Below, piece by piece: positions 45,074 to 55,721 of a stretch of DNA of 64,000 nucleotides. The first letter of the stretch is position 1. Each line of letters begins with the position of its first letter. Source of the stretch: Quercus robur (Eukaryota; Streptophyta; Magnoliopsida; Fagales; Fagaceae); NCBI RefSeq assembly GCF_932294415.1, contig NC_065536.1:15869974-15933973 (forward strand). The letters run 5' to 3'. The notes below the pieces were generated by a model. That model was not told where the DNA came from and did no database searches. It was given only the letters and a program-made list of their open reading frames with translations. A program made the translations under genes and the position numbers.

Positions 45074-45659
45074 AGTGCTTCCATGTGTTCCAATTCTTCT
45101 TCCTTCTCCTTTATCTTTTTCTAAAAAGGTTCGTCTCCTGATACGAGTAGCATTGAGGCAGATATTGGAAAAGCTTTGAAGGCGAGTTTAAAAAGGCAGC
45201 TGATTATTTACTTATCTATATCGCGGATGCTAGTGTTACTTTGACAGTTCATTTTTTGTATAGGCTTGTTCAAGCCCTTCTTTGTACGTTGTAACAGTTT
45301 TCCATATTAATAAAAGTTGATATTCATTTATTTCGTATGTTATGTTTTTATGCTTTTACAAGTTTACCAACGCTGCTCGGCATCGTAATATAGCATTTGA
45401 ATCAATAGTCACTAAGGCTAAAATGTTTGTTAATAGAAAAAGGTGTCACCATAACTTTAATAAAATTATTTAACATAGCAAAGCCGACCAGTGAGGAACA
45501 AAACTCACCTTGGAATTAGCCAGGATGAGGACCAAGTGTTCGATATATTGTAGGAAATAACTATCCGAGGACATTTCACTCGCCAAATGAACAATTTTCT
45601 TAGGTTAGTGAAAGCTGGGTCGTTTCGCCGCCTTTTTAACACACTGGCTTTAACCTTTT

Positions 45660-45840
45660 ACAGTATTTGACCGAGAACCTTCCCCATTCGAGTAGTTGAT
45701 TTCCCAAAAAGCTTGAGTCCGAGGACTTCGTAACGCTTGGGTTCCGTCTAAGACTTAGATTTGTTCTCATTACTTGGTTTCCCCATAGGCTTGAGTCCGA
45801 GGACCATGCAAGCCCTAGGTTCTGTCCAAGACTTTTTGAG
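45660..45840 (-). repeat. Two diverged copies of the ~80-base unit
   Basis: GCTTGAGTCCGAGGACTTCG… and GCTTGAGTCCGAGGACCATG… with GGTTC(C/T)GTC(T/C)AAGAC are older relatives of the array at 47.2 kb. Confidence 0.7.
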
Positions 45841-46272
45841 TTCAATTTCTCCCTTTCCTCAGGTATTTCACGAGGTGCCGAGCAGAAAGTTGTCCTCGGC
45901 AACGGTTATTCCTTGGTGTGGGCCATTGCCCTTGGGCCCCCATGCAGAACAGTCCTGGGCCGCGAATTTACTTGGCCCTCAACTTAAAGGGTATTTACGT
46001 AGTTTTTGGTTACGTGGTACTTTTTGGCATCCCGATGTTCGAGTTGCACCTTCCAGAGACTCCTTTAATCTCCTGGTTGCAGGTGGCGTAGGAGATTGAG
46101 CCTAAGCCATCTTGTCTGTAGCGTCCCTTGGGACGCTGCGTGAATTAAATGCCACCACCTTTATCTCTTTAAATAAATGAGAGAGAGTAAATTACTTCAT
46201 CTTCGCACCTATTCTTTAGTTTTCTACCAAATCACAGCTCCTATACTCAGTGCTGTCCTCCCTTAGCACAAT

Positions 46273-46530
46273 ATGTCTGAGGCGAGGGTAGGGAAGAAGG
46301 AAATTTCTCAGCCACGGAAGCGCCGTGCCCTTATGAGACTAAAAATGGTGAGGTATGAGCACAGGAAGCATAAGTTCAAGAGAGTGCTCCATTTCAATCG
46401 AGGGGAAAGGACGTCTCTCCCTCTTTTAGTCAAAATCCGAAGCAGGTTCTGTTCATGCCAGAACTTTGGTGTGTCAGAAGAAAGATTCTCCGCCATCAGC
46501 GCCTCTGCCTTGTGGCGGGCGAATATTTAG
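46273..46530 (+). CDS. Possible short basic ORF, second copy
   Basis: 85 codons from an ATG (MSEARVGKKEISQPRKRR), rich in Lys/Arg, resembling the start of the frame at 44564 (shared VKIRSR/AKIRSR and spacing). It lies ~100 bases after a TTTAAATAAA stretch. It may be a relic of a duplicated opposite-strand exon; evidence for translation is weak. Confidence 0.25.
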   Translation: MSEARVGKKEISQPRKRRALMRLKMVRYEHRKHKFKRVLHFNRGERTSLPLLVKIRSRFCSCQNFGVSEERFSAISASALWRANI

Positions 46531-47208
46531 AGAAAGCCCCTCAACTTCCAACTCCCTGCACCTTTCCTTCAGCGGTGTTAGGCTCAAGTTGGGTCTCTTT
46601 TGCTGTTTGAGTTGTGGGCAAGTGAAAGTATATTGAGGAAGAACAAGGTCTTGGAGCTGTAGCCAACCTCTCCTCTGATCTACTTCCTCGGCTTTTACTT
46701 TTTTCTCTTGTATCTTCCTTTCTTTTTGGTTATGTAGTGAGCTTTGACACAAACTGATTCTAGCTTTTCATTGCACACTGTACTATCTCTTTGCTTTAGT
46801 AAAAAATGGCGATTTCTTTACTTGTTTTGAATGCTGTTCTTTTGATAAAACTACTTGGTGAGTTGGGGTGCTCCATGTGTGTGTTTCTCTTCGGCAGTAT
46901 TTAAAGCAAGAACTCTTGAAACACAATCCAACTAGTTCTAATCTATCAACACTATCAGGCAGAATAATAATAACTCATAGTAAGTTAAATTTAGGAAACT
47001 AACCGAGATAACGGTTGAATGTTCCGTAGTAAGCACGAGAATGTTGTATGAGGACGACAAATTCTAAATAATTCGTCCGAGGGAGTGACTGAGCATTGCA
47101 TGACTTCGGTTATGCTTTTGGAAACACGTTACTCCATTCCATACTGGTCTCTTTAGTGTTGAGGATCCGAGGGCAAACTAAAGAATCCATGTAACACAGT
47201 TTCCCTTT

Positions 47209-48485
47209 TAAGTAGTTGGTTTCCCCGGAGGCTTGGGTCCGAGGACCGTACAAGGCCTTGGTTCTGTCCAAAACTTGTATCATCTTTTTAAGTAGTTGGT
47301 TTCCCCATAGGCTTGGGTCCGAGGACCATACAAGGCCTTGGTTCTGTCCAAAACTTGTATCATCTTTTTAAGTAGTTGGTTTCCCCAGAGGCTTGGGTCC
47401 GAGGACCATACAAGGCCTTGGTTCTGTCCAAAACTTGTATTCTTCTTCTTAAGTAGGTGGTTTCCCCATAGGCTTGGGTCCGAGGACCATACAAGGCCTT
47501 GGTTCTGTCCAAAACTTGTATTCTTCTTCTTAAGTAGTTGGTTTCCCCAGAGGCTTGGGTCCGAGGACCATACAAGGCCTTGGTTCTGTCCAAAACTTGT
47601 ATTCTTCTTTTTAAGTAGTTGGTTTCCCCAGAGGCTTGGGTCCGAGGACCATACAAGGCCTTGGTTCTGTCCAAAACTTGTATCATCTTTTTAAGTAGTT
47701 GGTTTCCCCAGAGGCTTGGGTTCGAGGACCATACAAGGCCTTGGTTCTGTCCAAAACTTGTATTCTTCTTCTTAAGTAGTTGGTTTCCCCAGAGGCTTGG
47801 GTCCGAGGACCATACAAGGCCTTGATTCTGTCCAAAACTTGTATTCTTCTTTTTAAGTAGTTGGTTTCCCCAGAGGCTTGGGTCCGAGGACCATACAAGG
47901 CCTTGGTTCTGTCCAAAACTTGTATCATCTTTTTAAGTAGTTGGTTTCCCCAGAGGCTTGGGTCCGAGGACCATACAAGGCCTTGGTTCTGTCCAAAACT
48001 TGTATCATCTTTTTAAGTAGTTGGTTCCCAGAGGCTTGGGTCCGAGGACCATACAAGGCCTTGGTTCTGTCCAAAACTTGTATTCTTCTTCTTAAGTAGT
48101 TGGTTTCCCCAGAGGCTTGGGTCCGAGGACCATACAAGGCCTTGGTTCTGTCCAAAACTTGTATCATCTTTTTAAGTAGTTGGTTTCCCCAGAGGCTTGG
48201 GTCCGAGGACCATACAAGGCCTTGGTTCTGTCCAAAACTTGTATCATCTTTTTAAGTAGTTGGTTTCCCCAGAGGCTTGGGTCTGAGGACCATACAAGGC
48301 CTTGGTTCTGTCCAAAACTTGTATTCTTCTTCTTAAGTAGTTGGTTTCCCCAGAGGCTTGGGTCCGAGGACCATACAAGGCCTTGGTTCTGTCCAAAACT
48401 TGTATTCTTCTTTTTAAGTAGTTGGTTTCCCCAGAGGCTTGGGTCCGAGGACCGTGCAAGGCCTTGGTTCTGTCCAAAACTTGTG
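47209..48485 (-). repeat. ~80-base tandem array, 16 units
   Basis: Near-identical units of GTTTCCCC(A)GAGGCTTGGG, TCCGAGGACCATACAAGGCC and TTGGTTCTGTCCAAAACTTG, followed by a variable TATCATCTTTTT or TATTCTTCTTCTT tail. The open frames at 47338-48593 on both strands are translations of this repeat, not genes. It is homologous in inverse orientation to 13620-14010, which is expected because the elements lie in opposite orientation. Confidence 0.95.
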
Positions 48486-48719
48486 TTCTCTTTTTCGTTT
48501 ATCCGCTTCTTAAAGGTCAGCTCCTCGAATAAAGCGGAGGAAGCTATCTTGGTGTTTGGAGCCCCTAGACTTGCCATGCCACTGGCATTATGAGGCGTAG
48601 CCCCTGGTGGGAACTTGTGTCGGAACAACGACAAGGTGTCGCCGGTCATAAAGGCGTTCTCGTAGACCCCTGTTCAACATAAACTCAACTCCATCGCCGT
48701 TCGCGTTCACGCGTAAGCC

Positions 48720-48737
48720 TCCCCATAGACGGCGCCA
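48720..48737 (-). other. Primer-binding site of the non-autonomous element
   Basis: The minus strand reads TGGCGCCGTCTATGGGGA two bases inside the 5' LTR. It differs by one base from the site of the autonomous element at 8148. Confidence 0.85.
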
Positions 48738-48739
48738 AT

Positions 48740-49347
48740 TGTAGGGACACGTTCCAAAATGAACCATAACGGTTGTTGGGTCAGGATGTGAATGGGCCCA
48801 TACAATATCATTTGTAGAGAGTGGGATCGAAAGGCTAAGTCGTGTTTACCCGGCGGTGGTTTTTGTTAAGATATTTATGCATGGTTCAGGTGTATTCGCC
48901 TCTGAAGCCCTTTTCTTCTTTCAGTGGGACTGGAGGCCCCTCCTTTAGGTTACATATTTTTTCTTTTATACTCGCATGCGTTCAATTTCCTTTGTCCACG
49001 TGTAGGGTCGACCTTTTCAAGACTGATGCTTGTCCCATCAGTCCCAGACCTAAGTCGTGAGAGTTGTTGATAAAGTTAATGGATAAGGCTCTGTTAGGCG
49101 CAGAGATATGCATGGGGAAGATGGCAAAGGAAGCCCTTCTTAGATATTTTAGATTTCCCTTCAAGCACGTCCCTTTACCTTTCTGCCCTTGTTCTTGGGT
49201 CAGCCGAGGACTGCACTGTCCTCGGCTGCTTCTCCGGGCCAATTGGGCCATACTATTCTTGAACTCTGGCCATGAACTTTTTCGGCTTAGGCCTCTGGAC
49301 CCTTCATCAGCAAGTGGGCCTGGCCCGTCAATTTATTGGACCCCACA
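48740..49347 (-). repeat. LTR of the non-autonomous element (5' LTR in element orientation)
   Basis: A near copy of 43472-44078, followed by the target duplication CTTAT. Confidence 0.9.
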
Positions 49348-49809
49348 CTTATTATATATGAAAATATATAGTCCACAAGTATGAGATTAATATTCAACAA
49401 CATAAAAATTTACACCATGATTTGTCTTCTTTTCATTTTTCTACTTTTATTATTATTAATTTTATTATGTCAATTTGAATTCATTGTTCAATTTTTGTAA
49501 AATCCATGTTTACTCTACACTATATTTAATTATGAATTTTCTAGGATATGCTATATATTTTGATGGCTGATTCAAATGATTTCTTGACAAAATTTTGTTT
49601 GAATAATTTGATAAGTTGTGTTATATTTCTTTGATTTTTTTTTTTAGTAACGGTAATTTATTAATTTAAGCAGTAAAAATTTTCTTTTGACAATTGACAA
49701 AATGATCCTTAAAGAACTATCATTATAAATTTTTTACAATCAAATAAGTTTATCCACAAATGATCGATCATTAATAATATTCCCACACATTGCGTAGGTC
49801 TGTGGCTAG

Positions 49810-50050
49810 TTATCAAATGGGCAATACTAAAAAGTTATGTTTCAGTTGTATTGTTATTGTATGCATCACATATATTGTACAACGTTGACAATCATGCATA
49901 AAAAAATTATATATATATAAAATAAATAAATAAATAACTCAATTAGTAAGTGGTTTATCACAAGATCAATCCAACTTATTCTCATTCAAGCAAACACTTT
50001 AACAATTACAACCGAAATGAGTTGATAATCCTAAATAATCACACATACCA

Positions 50051-50108
<58 letters not shown>

Positions 50109-50348
50109 TGGTGAATTTATTGCAAAATTTTCCTTTAACCCATCAGGCTAATGGGTCAACCCTTCTTTTCAAAGGTAAGAAATTCCTCTACCTATACTCA
50201 CATTTTCCTTTAGTTTCGAACATATAAACAAGTTCAAGTTTAATTTTGTCAAAATTAGAGCCTTGATGTTAGGACATTTTTAAGGGTCCGCCCAACCTTT
50301 TGCCGCAAAACCTGGGAGAAAATGGCTTTTGCTCTTATATTTTAAAAT
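49810..50348. other. Spacer with a (GA)n microsatellite
   Basis: 49810-49885 resembles 61690-61760 of unit 3 (CACTAAAAAGTTATGTTT…ACATAT). (GA)n spans ~50053-50104. No gene. Confidence 0.55.
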
Positions 50349-50534
50349 GGGAAATGCTAACGAGTGCCCTTAGGACATTGGTTAAGAATCTAGTTAAAGA
50401 AAGTTTTTATAGGAAAAGAAAAAAAAAACAATTAATGTTTTGACAGCTTTTTTCATTTCCCATAAAAGTGATGTCAAAACTTTCCTAAAATGAATTCTTA
50501 ACTAATGCCCTAAGGGCACTCGTTAACATGACCC
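50349..50534. mobile_element. Mutator-like MITE with 9-base target duplication
   Basis: 186 bases with ~55-base imperfect TIRs (left GGGAAATGCTAACGAGTGCC, right inverse GGGTCATGTTAACGAGTGCC), continuing with TTAGG(A/G)CATT(G/A)GTTAAGAAT. Flanked by TTTTAAAAT at 50340-50348 and 50535-50543. Nine-base duplications and long TIRs are typical of Mutator-type elements. Confidence 0.88.
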
Positions 50535-50671
50535 TTTTAAAATATCTAGCACAATTTCTCTATTTTGAAACAATTAAACATCGTATCTTTGTTTTAAAAC
50601 TTGATTTTCTAAAAATTGAATTTCTCGTAGAATTCTATTTTATGATTATTGAGTTATAGGTAAGTTTTTAC

Positions 50672-51298
50672 CAATGTTATGAATACCGTTTTGGAAGTTG
50701 TTTCGGTTTGTCCACTGGAACGGAATATTTCAGTACCGGCCTATTTTGACATACCGTTTTGAGTTGTTTCGGGGTTGCAATATATATATATATATATATA
50801 TATATCAACAAAATTTCCAAAAAATAATAAGTAATTAATTACCAAAGTAACCACAAATAAGCAAATAATAAGGTGATTATTCCTTTTAAAAAAAATGTTA
50901 TTTATATACTATTAATTCGGTGCCTTTTTTTGACAATGTGTGTGTGTGTGTGTGTTTTTTTTTTTAACAAGTGGTACTCCTATTTTTAACCATCAGCTCA
51001 TGTTAGATTTTTGCCTAAAGGACACTATTTGCCAGAAAAGAAAAAACGTGTCACTATTTGCTTGGGTGCCCATTTAATATTTCACTTAGCCCCACCTAAA
51101 CCCACCTTTTTTACTTGAAGAAGGCCCCTAGTTTTCAAATTCTCTACCTCTGTATTTTATACTTTTATCTTACAAGGTACCACACTCCCTCTACCACCTA
51201 TTCTCTTTGTGCTGCAAATATGTGAACATTGTGAAAGTCGAAGTTTCATGAGTAATCCACCTCAAGCTCAAAGAATTATCAAAGGTCACCTTCAGTTT

Positions 51299-51361
<63 letters not shown>

Positions 51362-51678
51362 GTATATATATATATGTTCATTGTTGTGAATTTTTTTGGT
51401 TATATTTGATGCTATGGGTTAGAATAGAATCAGTGAAACTCAACACTATTGCATGTAATGATGAAAAATATGGTTAGATTGAAGAGGAAAAAAAAATAGC
51501 CAAATTCATTCTGGCCAAAAATGGCATTTCGGTCGAAATTATCCGAAATTGACCAGAATACCCGAAACTGGCCGAAATTTGATCCGAGGTGGAACATAGT
51601 TATTCTTGTTTCGGTTTGCATACCGGTACGAAAAATTCCGCCCATTTCGGCAGGAACGAAACGGAATTCATAACATTG
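50672..51678. mobile_element. ~1-kb inverted-repeat element containing (TA)n and (CT)n
   Basis: Left end CAATGTTATGAATACCGTTT, right end AACGGAATTCATAACATTG (inverse, one mismatch). Just inside both ends are GTTTCGG/ACCGG motifs in inverse order. The interior has a (TA)n at ~50780, (TG)n at ~50938 and (CT)n at 51307-51357. No transposase frame. A target duplication was not confirmed. Confidence 0.6.
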
Positions 51679-52093
51679 ATTTTTATCACATTGGAGGAGC
51701 ACCAGTAGTTCTTCCCAATTTTAAAAATCTAGGTGGAACTCGATTTTACTGAAATCAAGTTCTAGGAAAAAAACTTACCTAAAAATTGATAATCATAAAA
51801 TCGAGTTATATTGAAACTCGATTTTTAAAAAATCAAGTTAAAAAAAAGGACACAGTGCCTAATAGTTTTAAAACAGAAATAATTTGCTAAATATTTAAAA
51901 AAAATAAAGACAAGCCCATTTCCCCCAAAACCTGTCCATTCTATTACGGCCATATTTGTTGTGGTTGGGAGAGAAGATTAGGACCCATTGGATTATCATT
52001 TTTACAAATAAAAAACTGTTTAAAAATCCCAATAATAGAATATAGTGTAAAAATAATTTTTTTTTTTAAATTATGAAACATTTTCTCTAATAA
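51679..52093. other. AT-rich spacer, nothing recognised
   Basis: Two GAACTCGATTTT-like repeats near 51730-51830; no coding signal. Confidence 0.5.
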
Positions 52094-53708
52094 TCTATAT
52101 ATATATATAAAACCGAAGCCTTTGCTAGCTCCACAATTTTCCATGTCACCTTCTTTTTTTTCTTTTTTTCTTTTTAACGTTTTGTTATATTAGAATTTAT
52201 CAATTTAACTCTCCCAACAATATACAATAATACAACTCTCCCATTAGCCTTCACGTCACTTTTTTTTTAAAAAAAAAAAAAAAATTCTTTTTAACGTTTT
52301 ATTATCTATATATATATATATATATATATAAAACCCTACCCATACCCAGTAAATTTTTTCTTCCTACTCTCTCAACACTATCTCTCAAACGCAAACTCAG
52401 CCCTAACAAAACCCACGATCAAACTCACTCCCATCTCCTTCTTCTTCTTTAACTCTCTTATTCAATGCAGCTCCCTCATTCTTTTCTTAGCCACAACTCC
52501 TCTAGCTAATGTCAATTTTGATTCATGGTTATTTTGTTCTTGAGTTTTTATCATCTGGGCATTGATTATTTTTTGGCCCCCTTTTTGGGCATTTGATTTT
52601 CAAGATTGACTTGAAGAATTTGGATCATTTTCCGTTTCTGATGTTGGACGAATTTGGATCCTTTTCCATTTCTGATGTTGGACAATTTTTCAGGTATGAA
52701 GAATTCTAATCTGATCTTTTTCTAGTTTCAATTTTATTTGATTGATATGGGTTAAAATTCAGATTGAAATTGGTTTAAATGGAATAGAGCCTCAAAGTTA
52801 TTTGATTTTCAAGACTGACTTGAAAAATTTGGATCCTTTTCCGTTTCTGATGTTGGATGATTTTTCAAGTATGAAGAAGTCCAATCTAATCTTTTTCAAG
52901 TTTCAATTTTATTTGATTGATATGGGTTAAAATTCAGATTGAAATTGGTTTAAAAGGAGCAAAGCCTCAAAGTTATGTTTTAATTATATGTCTTCAATTA
53001 GGTTTTCTATCGATTTAGGGATTTCAAATTCTACAGGTTTTGTAAGAATTAATGGTTTTTTTTTCTATGTTTTTGAAAGGCCTAAGAGTCGACCTGATGA
53101 TTGATGTAGATTGTGGTTCAGAGTTTTCAGTGATATGTATGGGCTGTGTGTTGCAGATAGTTATGGGGTTTAATAATAATTTTAGGCACGGTTGATTTGA
53201 TGCTATATAGTTATTGGGTTTTGTTTTAGAAAATCTTCTGTTTTGAAAGACTCTTATTGAGTGGGTACAGGTTGTGACCTCATATTCTTCATTGAGTTTT
53301 CATGGATTCACAGATATCATAAGTTAGATTTTAGGAGTTAACATTTTGAATTTGTATTTTTGGATTTATTCTTCCACAAGGTAAAACCATTTTCCTTTTT
53401 GTTTCAATGAATTTTTATAACCTATATATAAAAAAAGAAGTAAGGAACTATGTAGGGCAGTATTTATACTGATAGTTGCCACTGTTACTCCCAAATTCTA
53501 TGGAACTATGTTTTGAACTCTTGATTGAAGCTTTTAGGTAACGGCTAGGCTCCCTTTGATTTAATTGAAGTCGTGATTATTTATTTGATATTTGGTTTTT
53601 CAAATGGGAGTTTTTTAATTTTTTTTGGTTTATGTTTTCTGCTTAAGTATCATGCTTGGTGTGAGTAGAGTGTTCTTGCTGTCTCCACTATTACTGTCAA
53701 TTCTTTCA

Positions 53709-53748
<40 letters not shown>

Positions 53749-55096
53749 ATATTTATATGTTATTTTTTCACCGGGAAATTGATATTATTATCCTGAGGAC
53801 CTAATTGGGATTTATGTATTCTTTTTCAATCTGATTAGTGGTTCCATGTTTCATAGTCTAATTTGTTTTCGTCATATCCTCTATTGTTTAGGCTGTTTCT
53901 GCACAAGCATTGCAGGGGAACCACTATGGACTGCGGTTCAATGCTCACCCATTCAACACTAAAAATGGTTTGCTTTGTTCTCTCCAATCATATTTATGAT
54001 TCATGTATAAATTCAAATATCTTTTAAAGTTTTATCTAGGAGAATTGTATCAATGATGAGTTCAAAGCTAAGTGTGTAAATTACATGATATGTCATGTGT
54101 GTAGTTAGTGAGAATATTATTTCCTTAGGAATTTTTAGATATTGATGTGAAAGCCATCTTAGTAGTTGTGTCTCTATTTAATGCTGCTTTTATTTGCTTA
54201 TCCCACTTTTAAGACCATTTAAAAAAAAAAAAAAAAATTAGTTTATTACGTACCATGTGTTGGTTTTAAAACTAATGCTTGACGGGTAGTTTTATGTTAT
54301 TAATATGTTACCTAAACTTTTGATGATGGATGTGTCTATTTCAACAAACAGTTTCTAATGGATAACAAAGTATACTTGGATTAGCAACTTATATACATCT
54401 CTTTATATTTTTGTGATCGGTTACATTAAGTAACAACCATATCTTAATATCAATTATATACCATTTTGTTTTGAGTTGTCTTTCTTTGTAGTTGGATTGT
54501 CATCTCTTTTACCTCACTGAATGTTAGATGTTGCAGGTTCTTTCTATTGTCATGATCCAAGGGGAAACGGTGTTTATTATTGTCCCAAATTATTGTCTAC
54601 AATAGCCAGGATTTCAGTGCATAGCATATTTAAAGAGTCCAAATTGAAGTGTTTCAAGTATAGGAGAGAGTCCCTTTTTTTTTTTTTTTTAATTTATATA
54701 TTCTAAACTGTATTCAAATCAAATTCAATAAATTGATTGATATGCTTTTTTATTGCTATTTTTTTCCTAATAAGAAGAAGAAACATAATGGAAAACTTTC
54801 ATTTGTTATATATTTTTGTTCTTTTACCATTTTTACAATAGTTGATATTGTTCAATTTTCCTTTAATCAAACGTGATTCCAGTTTTTGAGTATGTTGAGT
54901 CATATTATGAGTAGAAAGCCAGCCTATTCATTTTAAAGTGAGTTTTTAAGCAAAGAAAATATATATTATTTTTCTCAAATTATTCCGTGCATTGCACGGG
55001 TTAGCGACTATGTACAATCAAAGTGGAAGAGACAAATAGTTGTTAACATCTACTTATACAATAATTTTCCCATGCATTGCATGGGTTAGTGACTAG
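52094..55096 (+). mobile_element. Helitron-like element, with a second one nested inside
   Basis: Outer ends: A/TCTATATATATATATAAAAC at 52094, and hairpin CCCATGCATTGCATGGG, 7-base spacer, CTAG/T at 55069-55097. An inner copy begins A/TCTATATATATA…AAAACCC at 52305 and ends with hairpin CCGTGCATTGCACGG and GTTAGCGACTA (54985-55010). TC start, GC-rich hairpin, CTAG end and A/T insertion are the Helitron pattern. Direct repeats near 52605-52690 and 52795-52880 (GACTTGA.GAATTTGGATC…TGATGTTGGA) show local duplication. No Rep/helicase frame exists. A (TC)n(AC)n run lies at 53710-53748. Confidence 0.75.
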
Positions 55097-55403
55097 TTGT
55101 TATTAGAAACATGGTCCCAAAAGGTTTTCTTTTTAGGGTAAAGAAAATTAATGAAAGCATCATATTTATAAGTTTTCTCTTTATTGTTAGACACAACCAA
55201 ACATGCCTATCTTACAATAGACAATTCATTACAAGTTCACTACCTAGGTTACTTTTGATTAGAGAATCTATACACACACATATATAACGGGTAAAAATAC
55301 TTGTGTGCATAAAAAAATAAAAATAAAAATATTTCATACCATGAAAGTAGCAAGTCTATTGCACATGCATATTTTACAAGAGCTTATTTTAATATTCGAG
55401 GTA
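55097..55403. other. 3' flank of paralog 2
   Basis: From ~55240 it matches 61945-62090, the 3' flank of paralog 3 (GGCTACTTTTGATTAGA, TTGTGTGCAT, AAGTCTATTGC, TTTTACAAGAG). No gene. Confidence 0.6.
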
Positions 55404-55415
55404 ATACAACTTACT

Positions 55416-55597
55416 TTTTTTTTTTTTTGATATTGAGAGCTACCCACCCTTGGTGGGTGGGGGTGCCCTTTAACCCAAGAACGAGGGGCAAGCTTGTGAC
55501 AGACCAACAGCCACCTCTCCCACCTAGTCGGTTCCATCATACGTTCAACAACTTTAATGCCCCAACTTGGTTACAAGCTTACGTTACTAAGCTCGGC
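55416..55597 (-). mobile_element. Short retroposon (SINE-like) with 12-base target duplication
   Basis: 182 bases between ATACAACTTACT at 55404-55415 and 55598-55609. The left end is a T run, so on the minus strand the insert ends in poly(A). Paralogous unit 3 has the uninterrupted site (GCAATACAACTTAATTATAAAC at ~62087). The body contains the near-palindrome CCCACCCTTGGTGGGTGGG. I could not place A and B boxes convincingly, so it is called SINE-like only from tail and duplication. Confidence 0.8.
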
Positions 55598-55721
55598 ATA
55601 CAACTTACTTATAAAGCCACATAAAAGTAACTGGGTAATAATATAAGGGAGAAAGGACTAATAGAATAGACCAATATCTCCAAACAAACCTCCCAGCTAG
55701 AAGCATGGACTTGAGGCTCAA

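Larger units (their letters stand above)
43472..49347 (-). mobile_element. Non-autonomous LTR retrotransposon related to the Tat-type element
   Basis: LTRs 43472-44078 and 48740-49347 (~607 bases, five or six differences) are flanked by CTTAT (43467-43471, 49348-49352). Orientation is minus: next to the left LTR lies the inverse of TTTTGAGGGGCTAT (polypurine tract), and next to the right LTR the inverse of TGGCGCCGTCTATGGGGA (primer-binding site). The 4.66-kb interior has no gag, RT or integrase. It holds a 16-unit ~80-base array, two related segments at ~44.5 and ~46.3 kb, and a TATA box on the opposite strand. The near-identical LTRs mean it moved recently with proteins supplied in trans. 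Confidence 0.92.
41638..49809 (+). mobile_element. Probable non-autonomous Helitron, split by an LTR element
   Basis: The 5' end is A/TCTAAAAAAAAAATCTG (41638). The 3' end has an imperfect hairpin CCCACACATTGCGTAGG, a 7-base spacer and CTAG followed by T (49782-49810), the same layout as at 55069-55097. Helitrons insert between A and T and end in a hairpin plus CTRR. In paralogous unit 3 (around 61650-61700) the flanks are close together (ATGTCAACTAG…TTGGTAACACTAAAAAG), supporting an insertion. Removing the LTR element leaves ~2.3 kb without a RepHel gene. The 42013-42660 open frames look non-coding. The 5' end is less certain than the 3' end. Confidence 0.6.

Noticed and set aside
47209-48485. 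Regular direct repeats that might suggest a CRISPR-like array.
   Set aside because: Units are contiguous, with no unique spacers, in a eukaryotic LTR element.
47338-48593. Long open frames on both strands with a repeated protein pattern (QVLDRTKALYGPRTQASGETN and WFPQRLGSEDHTRPW), resembling a repeat protein.
   Set aside because: They are translations of the ~80-base non-coding tandem array of an LTR element. Frames exist on both strands and unit lengths of 80 and 81 shift the frame.
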